DNA of 64,000 nt, taken from NCBI RefSeq assembly GCF_017329615.1, contig NZ_JAFMTW010000002.1:62001-126000 (forward strand), written 5' to 3'. A program made the translations under genes and the position numbers. Shown in pieces: positions 28,618-38,534 of this stretch; positions within the stretch are counted from its first letter, which is position 1, and every line of letters begins with the position of its first letter. The notes under the pieces were generated by a model that saw nothing but the letters and a program-made list of their open reading frames with translations, was not told the DNA's origin and searched no databases. This DNA is from Alicyclobacillus suci. Lineage in GTDB: Bacteria > Bacillota > Bacilli > Alicyclobacillales > Alicyclobacillaceae.

Positions 28618-29546
28618 TGCAGCACATTCAACAGATTTTGAATAAGTCGTTAGAGGGTCACGATAAAGGCTACGATGCCGCGTACTTTCGGCGCTTGATT
28701 CCTGAACTCGACCAGTTCTCGGTCAGTGACGCGTTTATTGATCGGTCACGGGCCGCCTTGTTGGAGTATCTGCGACAGCAAAATATCTGCAGTCGCTGCA
28801 GCGGATTCCAAACTTGTGGAAAAGAAGGCGACATGCGTGGCTTTACACAGGTGCTTGAACCGTACAAGGGACAAGTGACCATCAGTGTTCAGCGCTGCCA
28901 GCCTTATCTTGATCATATTGCGAAAAAACGCGTCGACAAATATGCTTCGATTGCAGGTATGCTTGAATTAGATGAGGCATTTCAGTTCGAGAATTATCCT
29001 GAGGAACAAGCCAAAAAATATCCGAGATTGATGCGTTATGCGATGGAATTTGCGATGGGCTACCAACCGGAAAATAACGTAGGCACTGCGAGTGGCGTGT
29101 ACTTGTTCGGGCCACCTGGCGTCGGCAAGACACATCTGATGCTCGCTGTGTTTAATCGTTTGCGAACCCGCGGCGTGCCGTGTCTCGTCGTTCGTTCTGA
29201 TTCGCTGTTTGACAGGATGCGTCACTTGATTGCCGACAATCAGGATTTGGAACCGTTTTTAGACACACTTTCGACCGTGCCGGTACTTGGCATTGATGAG
29301 TTCGCCCAGGAGCGGGCGAACGATTTTACCCTCGAAAAGTTGTTCCGGATTGTCAACCAGCGGTTTCATGCGAATTTGCCCACTTGGTTTACGAGTAATT
29401 ACGCGCCGCCGGACGCCTATCGTCGGCGAGGCGAAGACGTCAATGATTCTGTGTATCCACTGCGGTCTCGCATCATGAAAATGTGTATGATGGCCCATCT
29501 TGAAGGACCGGACGCAAGGCAGCGCAATCTGCGTTCGCTCACCTAG
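28617..29546 (+). CDS. DnaI-like helicase loader (AAA+ ATPase)
   Basis: The 309-aa protein has the two-part layout of the replicative helicase loader DnaI: an N-terminal zinc-type domain (C58-x2-C61-x5-C67, plus a later Cys near 94) and a C-terminal AAA+ domain with Walker A GPPGVGKT (165-172), Walker B L-G-I-D-E-F and sensor residues near T-S-N-Y. DnaI loads DnaC helicase on single-stranded DNA. The location after aroK and comG is not the usual dnaB-dnaI locus, so this could be either the only dnaI or a paralogue. The start overlaps the aroK stop (TAATG). Confidence 0.85.
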   Translation: MQHIQQILNKSLEGHDKGYDAAYFRRLIPELDQFSVSDAFIDRSRAALLEYLRQQNICSRCSGFQTCGKEGDMRGFTQVLEPYKGQVTISVQRCQPYLDHIAKKRVDKYASIAGMLELDEAFQFENYPEEQAKKYPRLMRYAMEFAMGYQPENNVGTASGVYLFGPPGVGKTHLMLAVFNRLRTRGVPCLVVRSDSLFDRMRHLIADNQDLEPFLDTLSTVPVLGIDEFAQERANDFTLEKLFRIVNQRFHANLPTWFTSNYAPPDAYRRRGEDVNDSVYPLRSRIMKMCMMAHLEGPDARQRNLRSLT

Positions 29547-29584
29547 AGGGTTCGTTCACCGGTTCAGATGGTTTCTCACATGGC

Positions 29585-30499
29585 TCACGTATGGCGTATC
29601 GGCAGTCCGACAAGCGCCACCTGTGTGATGTGAACCTCTGTTCGCGGCGCACTTTTTTTGATGAGGTTCGCCCGTTTTCGTTGGTGTTCACGCAGGAGTT
29701 CCTGCTGTGTGTCTTCGTCGTAATCAGGTAAGATGCTTTTATAGTACGTGTCGAGTTGGGACAAGTCGTCCGTCAGTCTGCGCTTCGCCTCGTCTGCCCA
29801 GTCGTCGGGCAGCGTGGCGATGTGGTCGGACACGCACGATTTTGCAAAGGCAAAGGCTTCTGGTAGGGACATTCTTGCGTTTTCCAGAATTCGCGCTGGA
29901 TTGGCCGCTGTCATGTCGATAGCCTTCACTTTTTCGTAAAACCCGAAGACGTGTTGGTGGTTCGCTAAACAAATTCCCACAGATAACCACGTTTCCTCAA
30001 CGGAATCGGTCACGAATTGCACGAGCAGGTTGAGCACCAGCCAGGGAACCAGTTGATCTCTGGCCGTCGCATGGGCGGGTTGTACGCAGGCAAATTGCCC
30101 TCGGCGACGCGCGCTGTCGACGATTTTGTTCAAGCGAAAGCATCCGAGCGTGATGAGTTCAGTTGTCGGTGGCTTTGCAAACATGCGCTCGTATGGATTT
30201 TGTGGTGGGTGCTCTTCCAGGTACGCTTGGTACGCTTTTGCCAAACGCGCGTCCTCGCGTGCTTTTGCCGCTTTGGTAAATGAGAGACGGAGCGTAGTCG
30301 GTTCGACCTTTTGGTTGGTTTTTTCTACCCATAGCCAATAAAACGGCCTATCGGTCAACTCTTTGTCGACGTCGATTGGCAGACGCACTTCGCGATATCC
30401 GTCGGCGCGATAGATAGTTTCTGCGCCGACAGAGTCGAAGTACGCTTCGCAAAACGAAAGTCGCTCACTTTCTTCGCGCAACGGCACGTGATGTTGCAC
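29585..30499 (-). CDS. yqhG: YqhG family protein, function unknown
   Basis: The 304-aa soluble protein matches the YqhG family by position (downstream of the yqhH helicase, divergent from gcvT) and by its F-C-E-A-Y-F and Y-R-E-V-x-L-P-x-D-V-D-K-E-L-x-x-R-P-F-Y-W-x-W-V-E sequence. YqhG has no established function. The GTG start at 30499 has AGGGGG 8 nt upstream. The C-terminal part is charged and helical. It is convergent with the DnaI-like gene, with only 38 nt between stops. Confidence 0.88.
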   Translation of the reverse strand: MQHHVPLREESERLSFCEAYFDSVGAETIYRADGYREVRLPIDVDKELTDRPFYWLWVEKTNQKVEPTTLRLSFTKAAKAREDARLAKAYQAYLEEHPPQNPYERMFAKPPTTELITLGCFRLNKIVDSARRRGQFACVQPAHATARDQLVPWLVLNLLVQFVTDSVEETWLSVGICLANHQHVFGFYEKVKAIDMTAANPARILENARMSLPEAFAFAKSCVSDHIATLPDDWADEAKRRLTDDLSQLDTYYKSILPDYDEDTQQELLREHQRKRANLIKKSAPRTEVHITQVALVGLPIRHT

Positions 30500-30525
30500 G
30501 CAAGAACCCCCTTTTAGGCGATAAG

Positions 30526-32253
30526 TCAGTCTATGTATTGGCGCTTCATTTGCTTGAGCTTGGCGGCGAGATCTGCTGCGTCCGTACTGGTCATGGTAGC
30601 TTCAAACAGTTGCTTGTCCCAGTTATCTATCCGCCTGTTGCTGACAATGTAGTCGAGTTCGCCAATCACTGATTCAAACATTTGAATCTTTTCGTGTAGC
30701 AGTTTGACGATGTGTTCTTCGATGGTGTCTCGCGTCGCGAGATTGTATACATAACATTTCTCCGTTTGGCCCAGTCGATGAATGCGTCCGATGCGCTGCT
30801 CCAAGCGCATCGGGTTCCATGGTAAATCGAAATTTATCATGTGGTGACAGAACTGTAAGTTGATACCTTCTCCCCCGGATTCCGTGGCGACGAGCACTTG
30901 TGCTTTCTTCGAGAACAAATCTTTCATCCAGTCTTTTTTTCCTCGTTTGAACCCACCGCGGAATGGGACGACGGAAATGCCCTTTTTCTTTAGCATATAC
31001 ATGATAAAGTCCTGTGTAGCCCGGTATTCGGTAAAGACGATACACTTGTCACCAATCTCGTCAATTAAATCGAGTACCTTCGTTATCTTCGTGTATTCAG
31101 AAATGCTACTCCCCAATTGAATGAGTTGCGCGAGCTGTTGTTGACGGGTTGGGTTCGTCGCTTTTTTTTGCATCTTTTCGAGCGAAATCATAGCTGCATA
31201 TGGCGAACTGCAAATTTCACGTTGTAATGTTAAGAGTGGCAGCATGGAGATGCGTTGACTTTTACGCGATTCGTACTCGTCGCGCAAGAGCGATTGAACC
31301 TCGTCATAAAATTTGCGCTCGTCGGCGTTCAGTTCGAGCGGGACGACTTCTACGTGGCGCGGTGGCAGGGCGGTGGCGCCATCTTGACGACGATTGCGAA
31401 TCATAATGTCGCTCATCGTCTCACGAAGTCGAATGGCGTCTCGCGGTGTTCGGCGGCTCGCCATGTGATTGCTCGAGAACTCCGAAACATTGCCTAAATG
31501 CCCGGGTTTCAGCAATGTGACGAGGGTATGTAACTCCTGTAATTGATTCTGCATGGGTGTTGCCGTCAATAACAGCAAGTACTTATTTGGGATGGCGTTC
31601 GCCATTTGCCAGTTCTTTGTGCGTTGATTTTTCAATTTGTGGGCTTCGTCAATAATCACCATATCCCACGGCTGCGACAGGACAATGTCCTTGTGTGGTG
31701 GGCGCTTGGCTGTATCCAATGAAGCGACCACCACGTCGTATTGCTCCCAGGTCCACTGATTGCGCTGCGCGGTGGCGGTCAACTGGAATTTTTCGTTCAG
31801 TTCTCGCGTCCACTGTAGAACGAGGGAGGCTGGGACGAGAATGAGCGCCTTTTTGACGAGGCCGCGAAGCATGTACTCCTTGAGAATGAGTCCCGCTTCG
31901 ATGGTCTTACCAAGGCCGACTTCGTCGGCGAGAATGGCGCGTCCGCGCAGTTCCCGTAAGACGCGTTCAGCTGTTTTCACCTGATGCGGCAGCGGTGTAA
32001 AGCCATGGATGTGATCAAGGACGAGCAGCGACTCAAAGGTTGGCGACATCTGGGATTGGGTACCTAATGCTGCCAAGCGGAATAGCGGCCAAGTGGATTT
32101 GCGGGTTGGCTCGTCCGTCGGATCGACTGATTCAAGGTAGGTTGTAAAGGCATTTTCTAGACCATCGTCAACAAATTGAATGTCGACAGATACCCGGTTG
32201 TTGTTTGGTTTCGAAATTTGTAGCAGGGGATGATTTTCCAAGTCTAAATCCAT
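30526..32253 (-). CDS. yqhH: SNF2-family DEAD/DEAH helicase YqhH
   Basis: This Swi2/Snf2 ATPase of 575 aa probably translocates on double-stranded DNA or remodels DNA-bound protein such as RNA polymerase (RapA-like layout). Motif I DEVGLGKT is at 110-117, DEAH at 202-205, T-A-T-P follows, and motif VI Q-R-I-G-R-I-H-R-L-G-Q is near 500. The ATG at 32253 has GGCGGAGGA 7 nt upstream; an in-frame ATG 36 nt earlier lacks one. Its cellular role is unknown. It probably forms an operon with yqhG (26 nt gap). Confidence 0.93.
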   Translation of the reverse strand: MDLDLENHPLLQISKPNNNRVSVDIQFVDDGLENAFTTYLESVDPTDEPTRKSTWPLFRLAALGTQSQMSPTFESLLVLDHIHGFTPLPHQVKTAERVLRELRGRAILADEVGLGKTIEAGLILKEYMLRGLVKKALILVPASLVLQWTRELNEKFQLTATAQRNQWTWEQYDVVVASLDTAKRPPHKDIVLSQPWDMVIIDEAHKLKNQRTKNWQMANAIPNKYLLLLTATPMQNQLQELHTLVTLLKPGHLGNVSEFSSNHMASRRTPRDAIRLRETMSDIMIRNRRQDGATALPPRHVEVVPLELNADERKFYDEVQSLLRDEYESRKSQRISMLPLLTLQREICSSPYAAMISLEKMQKKATNPTRQQQLAQLIQLGSSISEYTKITKVLDLIDEIGDKCIVFTEYRATQDFIMYMLKKKGISVVPFRGGFKRGKKDWMKDLFSKKAQVLVATESGGEGINLQFCHHMINFDLPWNPMRLEQRIGRIHRLGQTEKCYVYNLATRDTIEEHIVKLLHEKIQMFESVIGELDYIVSNRRIDNWDKQLFEATMTSTDAADLAAKLKQMKRQYID

Positions 32254-32372
32254 TGAACATTCCTCCGCCAACGCTTGTTTCCCTCGCATTCTGTCATGTA
32301 GTATGTGACAAGTGGACTACTTTCTTTCATCCTGTCGAAATTTGTCGCGACAGACTCTAAGGGGGACACCAG
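32254..32372. promoter_or_regulatory. Divergent intergenic region between yqhH and gcvT with two inverted repeats
   Basis: TGTCA-N9-TGACA lies at about 32292-32310 and CTGTCG-N10-CGACAG at about 32332-32353, the latter containing a TGTCGAA Spo0A-box core (32333-32339). I could not assign clear -35/-10 pairs. At 119 nt there is no room for the tandem glycine riboswitch that precedes gcvT in B. subtilis. Confidence 0.35.
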
Positions 32373-33461
32373 ATGACGGCTCCAAAGCACACCCCACTCT
32401 ACGACAGACACGTCGCATTAGGCGCGAAGATGATTGACTTTCACGGCACCCTGTTGCCCGTGCAGTATCAGAGTATCGTGCAGGAACATCGCGCGGTTCG
32501 CGATGATGTGGGCGTATTTGACGTCTCTCATATGGGAGAATTCAACGTCACAGGTCAGGATGCGTTGACGTTTGTGCAACACCTTGTAACCAACGACGTC
32601 GCACGGTTGGCTGACGGTGAGGCGCTGTACACGTTAATGACAGATGAATCTGGCGGTGTCATTGATGATTTGTTGGTTTATCGAATGGCGGCAGACAACT
32701 TTTTGTTGGTCGTCAACGCCAGTAACATCGACACGAACTTTTCGTGGGTGACGAGTCACGTAGGCAATTTTTCAGTGGCAGTCGAAAATGCGTCGGACGA
32801 GATTGCGTTAATTGCGGTTCAGGGGCCGCGTGCGGCTGAGCTATTGGCGCAAAATACCGACGTCGACATAGCGCATCTGCGCCCGTTCACTTTTGCGCGC
32901 GGGGCGGTGGCAGGCATGTCGGCCATGGTCTCACGTACTGGTTACACGGGTGAAGACGGTTTCGAGATTTATCTGAATGCATCCGATGCGGCAACCGTGT
33001 TTGACGTGCTGATTGAACAAGGGGGCGTGCCTTGTGGACTTGGTGCACGCGATACGCTCCGGCTCGAAGCAAAACTCGCCCTTTATGGCAATGAACTGTC
33101 TCGCGAAATTACGCCGTACGAGGCGAGTCTCGGTATGTTTGTCAAGCTCGATAAAGGCGATTTCATTGGCCGGGAGGCCCTCCTGCGTCAAAAGGAGGCA
33201 GGCGTGTCGCGCAAATTGGTCGGTGTTGAGGCACAAGGTCGAGCCATTCCCCGCAGTGGCTATCGGGTGGTCGCGGATGGTCGCGAGATTGGATACGTGA
33301 CTTCAGGCACCCTGTCGCCGACGTTACAAGTGCCCATTGCGCTCGTACTGATTGATGTCGCATACGCGCAAATTGGTCAGGAAGTCGAAATTGATATTCG
33401 TGGGCGCACGCATCCGGCACGGGTGGTCAAAACGCCGTTTTACAGACGAAATCGGGCTTGA
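32373..33461 (+). CDS. gcvT: Glycine cleavage T-protein (aminomethyltransferase)
   Basis: GcvT transfers the aminomethyl carbon of glycine to tetrahydrofolate, releasing ammonia. The 362-aa protein shows the N-terminal M-I-D-F-H-G-T-L-L-P-V-Q-Y motif, the R-x-G-Y-T-G-E-D-G-F-E folate-site motif (about 190-200) and the C-terminal barrel. GGGGGA precedes the ATG. It overlaps the upstream part of the gcvPA leader and heads the gcv operon; gcvH is not in this window. Confidence 0.97.
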   Translation: MTAPKHTPLYDRHVALGAKMIDFHGTLLPVQYQSIVQEHRAVRDDVGVFDVSHMGEFNVTGQDALTFVQHLVTNDVARLADGEALYTLMTDESGGVIDDLLVYRMAADNFLLVVNASNIDTNFSWVTSHVGNFSVAVENASDEIALIAVQGPRAAELLAQNTDVDIAHLRPFTFARGAVAGMSAMVSRTGYTGEDGFEIYLNASDAATVFDVLIEQGGVPCGLGARDTLRLEAKLALYGNELSREITPYEASLGMFVKLDKGDFIGREALLRQKEAGVSRKLVGVEAQGRAIPRSGYRVVADGREIGYVTSGTLSPTLQVPIALVLIDVAYAQIGQEVEIDIRGRTHPARVVKTPFYRRNRA

Positions 33462-33487
33462 ACATAAGAATTAGGAGGCCGACTTGG

Positions 33488-34840
33488 TTGAACGAATTTG
33501 GCTATATACCGCACACAGACGCCGATAAAAAGGCGATGCTTGAGGCACTGGCGTTGGAATCGACGGAGGCCCTATTTGCCGATATTCCGGATGACATTCG
33601 GTTAAAGCAACCCCTCGCGCTCAAGAAGGCAATGTCGGAATTAGAAGTCATGCGCCATCTGGAAAAGTTGGCCGATAAAAATGCCCATCTTGGGCGCCTG
33701 GTGAGTTTTTTAGGGGCTGGTGCCTATGAACACTATCAACCGAGTGTTGTTGACGCTATCATCAGCCGGTCAGAGTTCTATACGTCGTACACGCCGTATC
33801 AACCAGAAATGAGCCAAGGGATGCTTCAGGCGACGTTTGAGTACCAGACGATGATTGCCGACTTGACGGGAATGGATGTCGCAAATGCGAGTATGTATGA
33901 TGGCCCGACCGCGTTTGCGGAGGCTGCGTTGGTGGCTTGTGTGCACACGCGCCGCAACCGCATTCTTGTGGCGGACTCCGTCAATCCGGAATATCTCGCC
34001 GTCCTTCGCACGTATGCAGCTGGACAGACGATTGAGATTGGTTATCTTCCACAGAAAGATGGCCGCCTCGACACGCAGGCCTTGCAAGCTCAACTCGATG
34101 ATTCGGTTGCTGGCGTCATGATTCAGTATCCGAACTTTTTTGGCGTCGTCGAGGACATACAGGCTATCGCCGATTTAACACATCAGGCAAATGCGCTACT
34201 GGTGGTCAATACGTACCCGATAGCGCTTGGGCTCTTGGAGGCACCAGGTAAGCTCGGAGCAGATCTCGTGGTTGCTGAAGGGCAGTCACTTGGCAATGCG
34301 ATTTCCTACGGTGGGCCATACTTGGGCATCATGGCGGCGAAACAGCCGCTGTTGCGCAAACTGCCTGGGCGAATTGTCGGACAGACGACAGACCATGAGG
34401 GACGGCGTGGCTTTGTGCTAACGCTGCAGGCGCGTGAACAGCATATTCGCCGCGAGAAGGCGACGTCGAATATTTGTTCCAACCAGTCGCTGTGCGCTTT
34501 GGCCGCAACAGTTTTCTTATCTTACATGGGCAAACAGGGCATGCGCGAATTGGCTGTTCAGAACTATCATAAGGCGCATTATTTACAAAAGCGTTTGTTG
34601 GACTTGCCGGGAATAGAGGCGGTCTTTGCCGCGCCGTTTTTCAATGAGTTCGTCGTTCGTTTACCTCGCCCAGCGGCGGATGTTCAAGCGGCACTGCTCG
34701 CGCGTGGCATTCTGTTTGGATTCGACTTGCGCCAGTCCCATCCTGAACTAGGCGACGCCGTCTTGCTCAACGTGACTGAGGTGCGAACCAAATCGGAGAT
34801 GGATGAGTTGGTTGAGGCGCTCAAGGAGGTGATGGTGTGA
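33488..34840 (+). CDS. gcvPA: Glycine dehydrogenase (decarboxylating) subunit 1
   Basis: GcvPA is the N-terminal half of split glycine decarboxylase; with GcvPB it forms the PLP P-protein. The 450-aa product starts [10 protein letters not shown], close to the family start. TTG 33488 was chosen because TTAGGAGG (33471-33478) lies 9 nt upstream; the frame is open from 33458 but those codons contain the ribosome site. It overlaps gcvPB by 4 nt. Confidence 0.96.
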   Translation: MNEFGYIPHTDADKKAMLEALALESTEALFADIPDDIRLKQPLALKKAMSELEVMRHLEKLADKNAHLGRLVSFLGAGAYEHYQPSVVDAIISRSEFYTSYTPYQPEMSQGMLQATFEYQTMIADLTGMDVANASMYDGPTAFAEAALVACVHTRRNRILVADSVNPEYLAVLRTYAAGQTIEIGYLPQKDGRLDTQALQAQLDDSVAGVMIQYPNFFGVVEDIQAIADLTHQANALLVVNTYPIALGLLEAPGKLGADLVVAEGQSLGNAISYGGPYLGIMAAKQPLLRKLPGRIVGQTTDHEGRRGFVLTLQAREQHIRREKATSNICSNQSLCALAATVFLSYMGKQGMRELAVQNYHKAHYLQKRLLDLPGIEAVFAAPFFNEFVVRLPRPAADVQAALLARGILFGFDLRQSHPELGDAVLLNVTEVRTKSEMDELVEALKEVMV

Positions 34841-36300
34841 CAATTCAACGCGAAGGAGAAGAAAAGCTCATTTTTGAAATGAGTCAGCCGGGACGCAAGG
34901 CGTATTCGCTGCCAGAACTTGATGTTCCGGAAGCGGATTTAGGTGAGTTGGCTGGACTCACTCGACTGGAGCAGCCGCCGTTGCCGGAGGTCAGCGAGGT
35001 CGATGTGATTCGACATTTTACGGCCCTCTCGCAAAAGAATCACGGCGTGGATTCGGGTTTTTATCCACTGGGGTCGTGTACGATGAAATATAATCCCAAG
35101 CGCAATGAGCGGGCGGCCCGTCTCGATGGTTTTGCGCGCATTCATCCATTGCAACCGGCAAGCACAGTCCAAGGTGCACTTGAATTGTTGTACCAGTTGC
35201 AACAAGATCTCGCGGAAATCACCGGAATGGACGCTGTCAGCTTGCAGCCAGCAGCGGGTGCGCAAGGCGAGTGGACGGGACTGATGATGATTCGCGAATA
35301 TCACGCAAATCAGGGTCAGAGCCAGCGAAACAAAGTGATTGTTCCAGACTCGGCGCACGGAACCAACCCTGCGAGCGTGAGTATGGCCGGATTGAAAGCC
35401 ATTACCATTCCGTCTAAGGCGGATGGCAGTGTTGATCTCGACGCCTTACGACAGGCAGTTGGCGATGACACGGCGGCGCTCATGTTGACGAACCCAAGTA
35501 CCTTGGGGTTGTTCGAGTCGCAGATTGGGGAGATTTCGAAGATTGTCCACGATGCGGGTGGCCTACTTTATTATGACGGCGCGAACATGAACGCCATTCT
35601 CGGGTATGCGCGACCTGGCGACATGGGCTTTGATGTCGTTCACCTCAATTTGCATAAGACGTTTTCGACACCGCATGGCGGTGGCGGCCCGGGCGCGGGT
35701 CCGGTAGGTGTGAAATCGTTCTTGGAAGCATATTTGCCGCGACCTGTCATCCAAAAGGTTGGCGACAAGTACGAATTATCTTCTGACCGGCCGCTCTCTA
35801 TCGGCAAAGTCAAGGGTTTCTATGGGAATTTTGGGATTCTCGTACGGGCGTATACGTACATTCGCACGCTGGGGCCTGACGGTCTCAAATTGGTCTCTGA
35901 ATCTGCGGTGTTGGCGGCCAATTACTTGCTCTCGCAACTCAAGGATGATTACGATGCACCGTTTGCCGGGCCTTGTAAGCACGAGTTCGTGTTGTCCGGC
36001 AATCGTCAGAAAATGAACGGCGTGCGCACGCTCGACATTGCGAAGCGACTGATTGACTTTGGCATTCATCCGCCGACCATTTATTTCCCACTCATTGTGG
36101 ACGAGTGTTTAATGATTGAGCCGACGGAGTGCGAAAGCAAGGAGACGTTAGACCGCTTTGTGGAAATTATGAAGCAGGTCGCGCACGAAGCGGCGACGCA
36201 GCCGGAGTTTGTCCGAGCTGCACCGCACCGTACGATTGTCAGCCGACTAGACGAAGTCACGGCGGCGAGGTCACCCGTGCTGCGATATATCCATTCGTGA
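34837..36300 (+). CDS. gcvPB: Glycine dehydrogenase (decarboxylating) subunit 2
   Basis: GcvPB carries the PLP-binding lysine of the P-protein: K274 in an [16 protein letters not shown] motif. The 487-aa length is normal. Its GTG overlaps gcvPA. The 3' end overlaps the convergent phosphatase gene by 30 nt, with no terminator hairpin seen between them. Confidence 0.97.
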   Translation: MTIQREGEEKLIFEMSQPGRKAYSLPELDVPEADLGELAGLTRLEQPPLPEVSEVDVIRHFTALSQKNHGVDSGFYPLGSCTMKYNPKRNERAARLDGFARIHPLQPASTVQGALELLYQLQQDLAEITGMDAVSLQPAAGAQGEWTGLMMIREYHANQGQSQRNKVIVPDSAHGTNPASVSMAGLKAITIPSKADGSVDLDALRQAVGDDTAALMLTNPSTLGLFESQIGEISKIVHDAGGLLYYDGANMNAILGYARPGDMGFDVVHLNLHKTFSTPHGGGGPGAGPVGVKSFLEAYLPRPVIQKVGDKYELSSDRPLSIGKVKGFYGNFGILVRAYTYIRTLGPDGLKLVSESAVLAANYLLSQLKDDYDAPFAGPCKHEFVLSGNRQKMNGVRTLDIAKRLIDFGIHPPTIYFPLIVDECLMIEPTECESKETLDRFVEIMKQVAHEAATQPEFVRAAPHRTIVSRLDEVTAARSPVLRYIHS

Positions 36301-36870
36301 CCCAGTGGGGAGTGAGATGGGCGTCGAAAGGTGCGGCGTCGCGTTAATGGCTGTGATGCGAAAGGCGCCGCCTTCGTACTTCAAGCACGTGATACTGGTG
36401 TTGTCGATGGGTTCGTTCTGCAGGCCGAGCCAACGCAGGGCGGCCCGGACGACACCTCCGTGTGTCGCCAAGATGACCCGCCCTGGCACGGGCGTGGCGA
36501 CGAGGTCTGTAAGGAACTGACGGATTCGTTCTTCGACGTCCTGTGGCGTTTCTGCGCCTGGAATGCCGTTCGGAAAACGGCGTTCCTTTTCTTCGCGCAA
36601 GAGTCCTTCCGCCTGTCCAAAGTATTGCTCGCGCAGGCGCCGTGTCGTACTGATTGGCGTACCTGTTTTTTCGGCAATCGCGCGTGCCGTGTTGAGCGCT
36701 CTCGATAGGTCACTGGCATAGATCTGGCGAAACGGGATGCCTTCTAAGTAACTGGCCAACTTTTGCGCCTGTGCGCGCCCGGTTTGGTTGAGAGGGATAT
36801 CTGTCCAACCTTGGACGCGGCCACTGACGTTCCAGTCTGTCTCACCATGACGGATGAGCCAGATGTCCAT
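36271..36870 (-). CDS. Histidine phosphatase family protein (phosphoglycerate mutase-like)
   Basis: The 199-aa protein belongs to the branch-2-independent RHG superfamily: the R7-H8-G9-E10 phospho-histidine motif at the N-terminus and A-T-H-G-G near residue 150 carrying the second catalytic His. Members include CobC, PhoE and GpmB; the substrate here is not predictable, and no cobalamin genes are nearby. ATG 36870 has AAGGAGGA 7 nt upstream. It overlaps gcvPB tail to tail. Confidence 0.92.
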   Translation of the reverse strand: MDIWLIRHGETDWNVSGRVQGWTDIPLNQTGRAQAQKLASYLEGIPFRQIYASDLSRALNTARAIAEKTGTPISTTRRLREQYFGQAEGLLREEKERRFPNGIPGAETPQDVEERIRQFLTDLVATPVPGRVILATHGGVVRAALRWLGLQNEPIDNTSITCLKYEGGAFRITAINATPHLSTPISLPTGSRMDISQHG

Positions 36871-36983
36871 GTGCTCGTCCTCCTTCAATTCGTCATCGTC
36901 AGTATAGCAAGGACACTCGGCCCTGTGGTACAATAATCGCGGTTTTGACTGTGTTTTCGGCAAATCTGTGAGGAGGCATCTCG

Positions 36984-37445
36984 ATGGAAAAACCGTATCT
37001 CGTCGTGATCCACGGCCCGAACCTCAATCGGTTGGGGGTCCGAAAGCCGGAAACGTACGGCACTCAAACACTGGACGACGTGATTTCGTTGGTCAGAAGT
37101 GTGGCGGACGGATACGGACTCGACGTGTTGGATAAACAGTCCAATCACGAGGGGGATCTCATCGACTTTTTACAGTTGCACGGACCTGGTGCAGCGGGAA
37201 TTTTAATTAACCCTGGTGCATTTGGTCATTACAGTTACGCCATCCGCGACTGTCTTGAGGATATCGCCCGACCGACTGTTGAGGTGCATATCTCGAATGT
37301 CCACCAGCGAGAGCCATTTAGGCATCAATTGGTTCTCGGGGACGTCGTCATGGGACAGGTTGTCGGGCTTGGGACAGAAGGTTACCGCTATGCGGCGGAC
37401 GCCTTGTGTCGTCGATATCGAAAGGATGCCGCACAGTTGCGGTGA
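36984..37445 (+). CDS. aroQ: 3-dehydroquinate dehydratase, type II
   Basis: AroQ converts 3-dehydroquinate to 3-dehydroshikimate. The 153-aa protein has the N-terminal V-I-H-G-P-N-L-N-R-L-G motif, catalytic Tyr in the Y-G-T flexible lid (about 29-31) and the I-N-P-G-A-F-x-H-Y-S-Y-A-I-R-D catalytic His region. GAGGAGG precedes the ATG. As in Bacillus it lies upstream of efp, but the papA peptidase gene normally between them is missing. Confidence 0.97.
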   Translation: MEKPYLVVIHGPNLNRLGVRKPETYGTQTLDDVISLVRSVADGYGLDVLDKQSNHEGDLIDFLQLHGPGAAGILINPGAFGHYSYAIRDCLEDIARPTVEVHISNVHQREPFRHQLVLGDVVMGQVVGLGTEGYRYAADALCRRYRKDAAQLR

Positions 37446-37523
37446 GCCGTTTGTGCGTATGACTTGTTTGATTGCGTACATAAGCTCGGCTCGATGTATA
37501 TCATGTTGGTGGAGGGAATAGGC

Positions 37524-38081
37524 TTGATTTCAAGCAACGATTTTCGTACGGGTACCACGATTGAATATGACGGTTCAATTTACCGCGTCATTGAGTTTAT
37601 GCACGTCAAGCCTGGAAAAGGTGCGGCGTTTGTTCGGACCAAACTGAAAAATGTCAAGACAGGTGCGGTCAAGGAACAGACGTTCCGTGCGGGTGAGAAG
37701 GTGGCCCGGGCGCATATTGAGACGCGTGAGATGCAGTATTTGTATAACGACGGCGAGATGTACACGTTCATGGACACCGAGACGTACGAGCAGACGAACA
37801 TCAATCGCTCGCAGTTGGAGTACGAACTCAACTTCCTGAAAGAAAACATGAACTGCTACATTGTGATGTACCAGGGCGAGACCATCGGTGTAGACCTTCC
37901 AAATACCGTGGAACTCGAAGTGACCGAGACGGAGCCTGGCATTCGCGGCGATACCGCCACCGGCGGCAGCAAGCCAGCGACGGTAGAAACCGGCTATACA
38001 CTTCAGGTGCCGTTTTTCGTCAATGTCGGCGACCGCTTGATTATCGATACGCGATCCGGCAATTACGTATCTCGCGCCTAA
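37524..38081 (+). CDS. efp: Translation elongation factor P
   Basis: EF-P rescues ribosomes stalled on polyproline stretches. The 185-aa protein has the three beta-barrel EF-P domains, with K32 at the tip (P-G-K-G); in Bacillus this lysine carries a 5-aminopentanol group. The TTG at 37524 follows GGTGGAGGG by 6 nt and gives the standard N-terminus and length; upstream in-frame codons are outside the family. A terminator follows. Confidence 0.97.
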   Translation: MISSNDFRTGTTIEYDGSIYRVIEFMHVKPGKGAAFVRTKLKNVKTGAVKEQTFRAGEKVARAHIETREMQYLYNDGEMYTFMDTETYEQTNINRSQLEYELNFLKENMNCYIVMYQGETIGVDLPNTVELEVTETEPGIRGDTATGGSKPATVETGYTLQVPFFVNVGDRLIIDTRSGNYVSRA

Positions 38082-38119
38082 GTTTCGCGGGATTCCCGCG
38101 GGATTCAAAGGCGTTTGGT

Positions 38120-38166
38120 AAAGCCCGTCCAAAAGAGCAGGAAGTTGCTCTATGGACGGGCTTTTT
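38120..38166 (+). terminator. Terminator after efp
   Basis: A 12-bp AAAGCCCGTCCA stem with a second inner AGAGCA/TGCTCT stem is followed by T5. Confidence 0.92.
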
Positions 38167-38229
38167 GTGTTCGCTTGGGTTCTTTGGTCCTGGCTTTTCG
38201 CATATCAAAGTAGCGAGGGGGCATGTCCA

Positions 38230-38502
38230 ATGTGGCAGGTTGTCGACAAAGTCGTCTATGGCATGGCGTCACTTCGGTTTATCTCTGGGATGCTCGAACT
38301 GACTGGCGGGTTGTTGATGCTGTATTTCGGTACAGCACAGCGGGCGTTACAGGTAAATGGATTGCTGGCGTTGGTGGGGCCCATCGTACTGCTTGCGGTC
38401 ACAGCGTTTGGTGTCATCGGCATCGCAGACGAGGTGAAGATTTGGCGGATCGGACTGTTGGTCGTAGGTGTAGGCTGCATTTTGTTTGCATCGAGATCCT
38501 AA
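38230..38502 (+). CDS. yqhV: YqhV family (DUF2619) membrane protein
   Basis: The 90-aa protein has three hydrophobic segments and the L-R-F-I-S-G-x-x-E-L-T motif plus A-L-V-G-P-x-V-L-L-A-V-T-A-x-G-V-I-G-x-A-D-E that match B. subtilis YqhV. It also lies between efp and spoIIIAA, as there. Function is unknown, though its position suggests sporulation. GAGGGGG lies 8 nt before ATG 38230. Confidence 0.9.
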   Translation: MWQVVDKVVYGMASLRFISGMLELTGGLLMLYFGTAQRALQVNGLLALVGPIVLLAVTAFGVIGIADEVKIWRIGLLVVGVGCILFASRS

Positions 38503-38534
38503 TTCACCTCGCGTAGCGGCTGCCGGCTTTCACT

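Noticed and set aside
32332-32353. Spo0A box in the gcvT upstream region as a firm regulatory site
   Set aside because: A 7-nt core is expected several times by chance in 64 kb, so a single match without other support was not called as a separate site.
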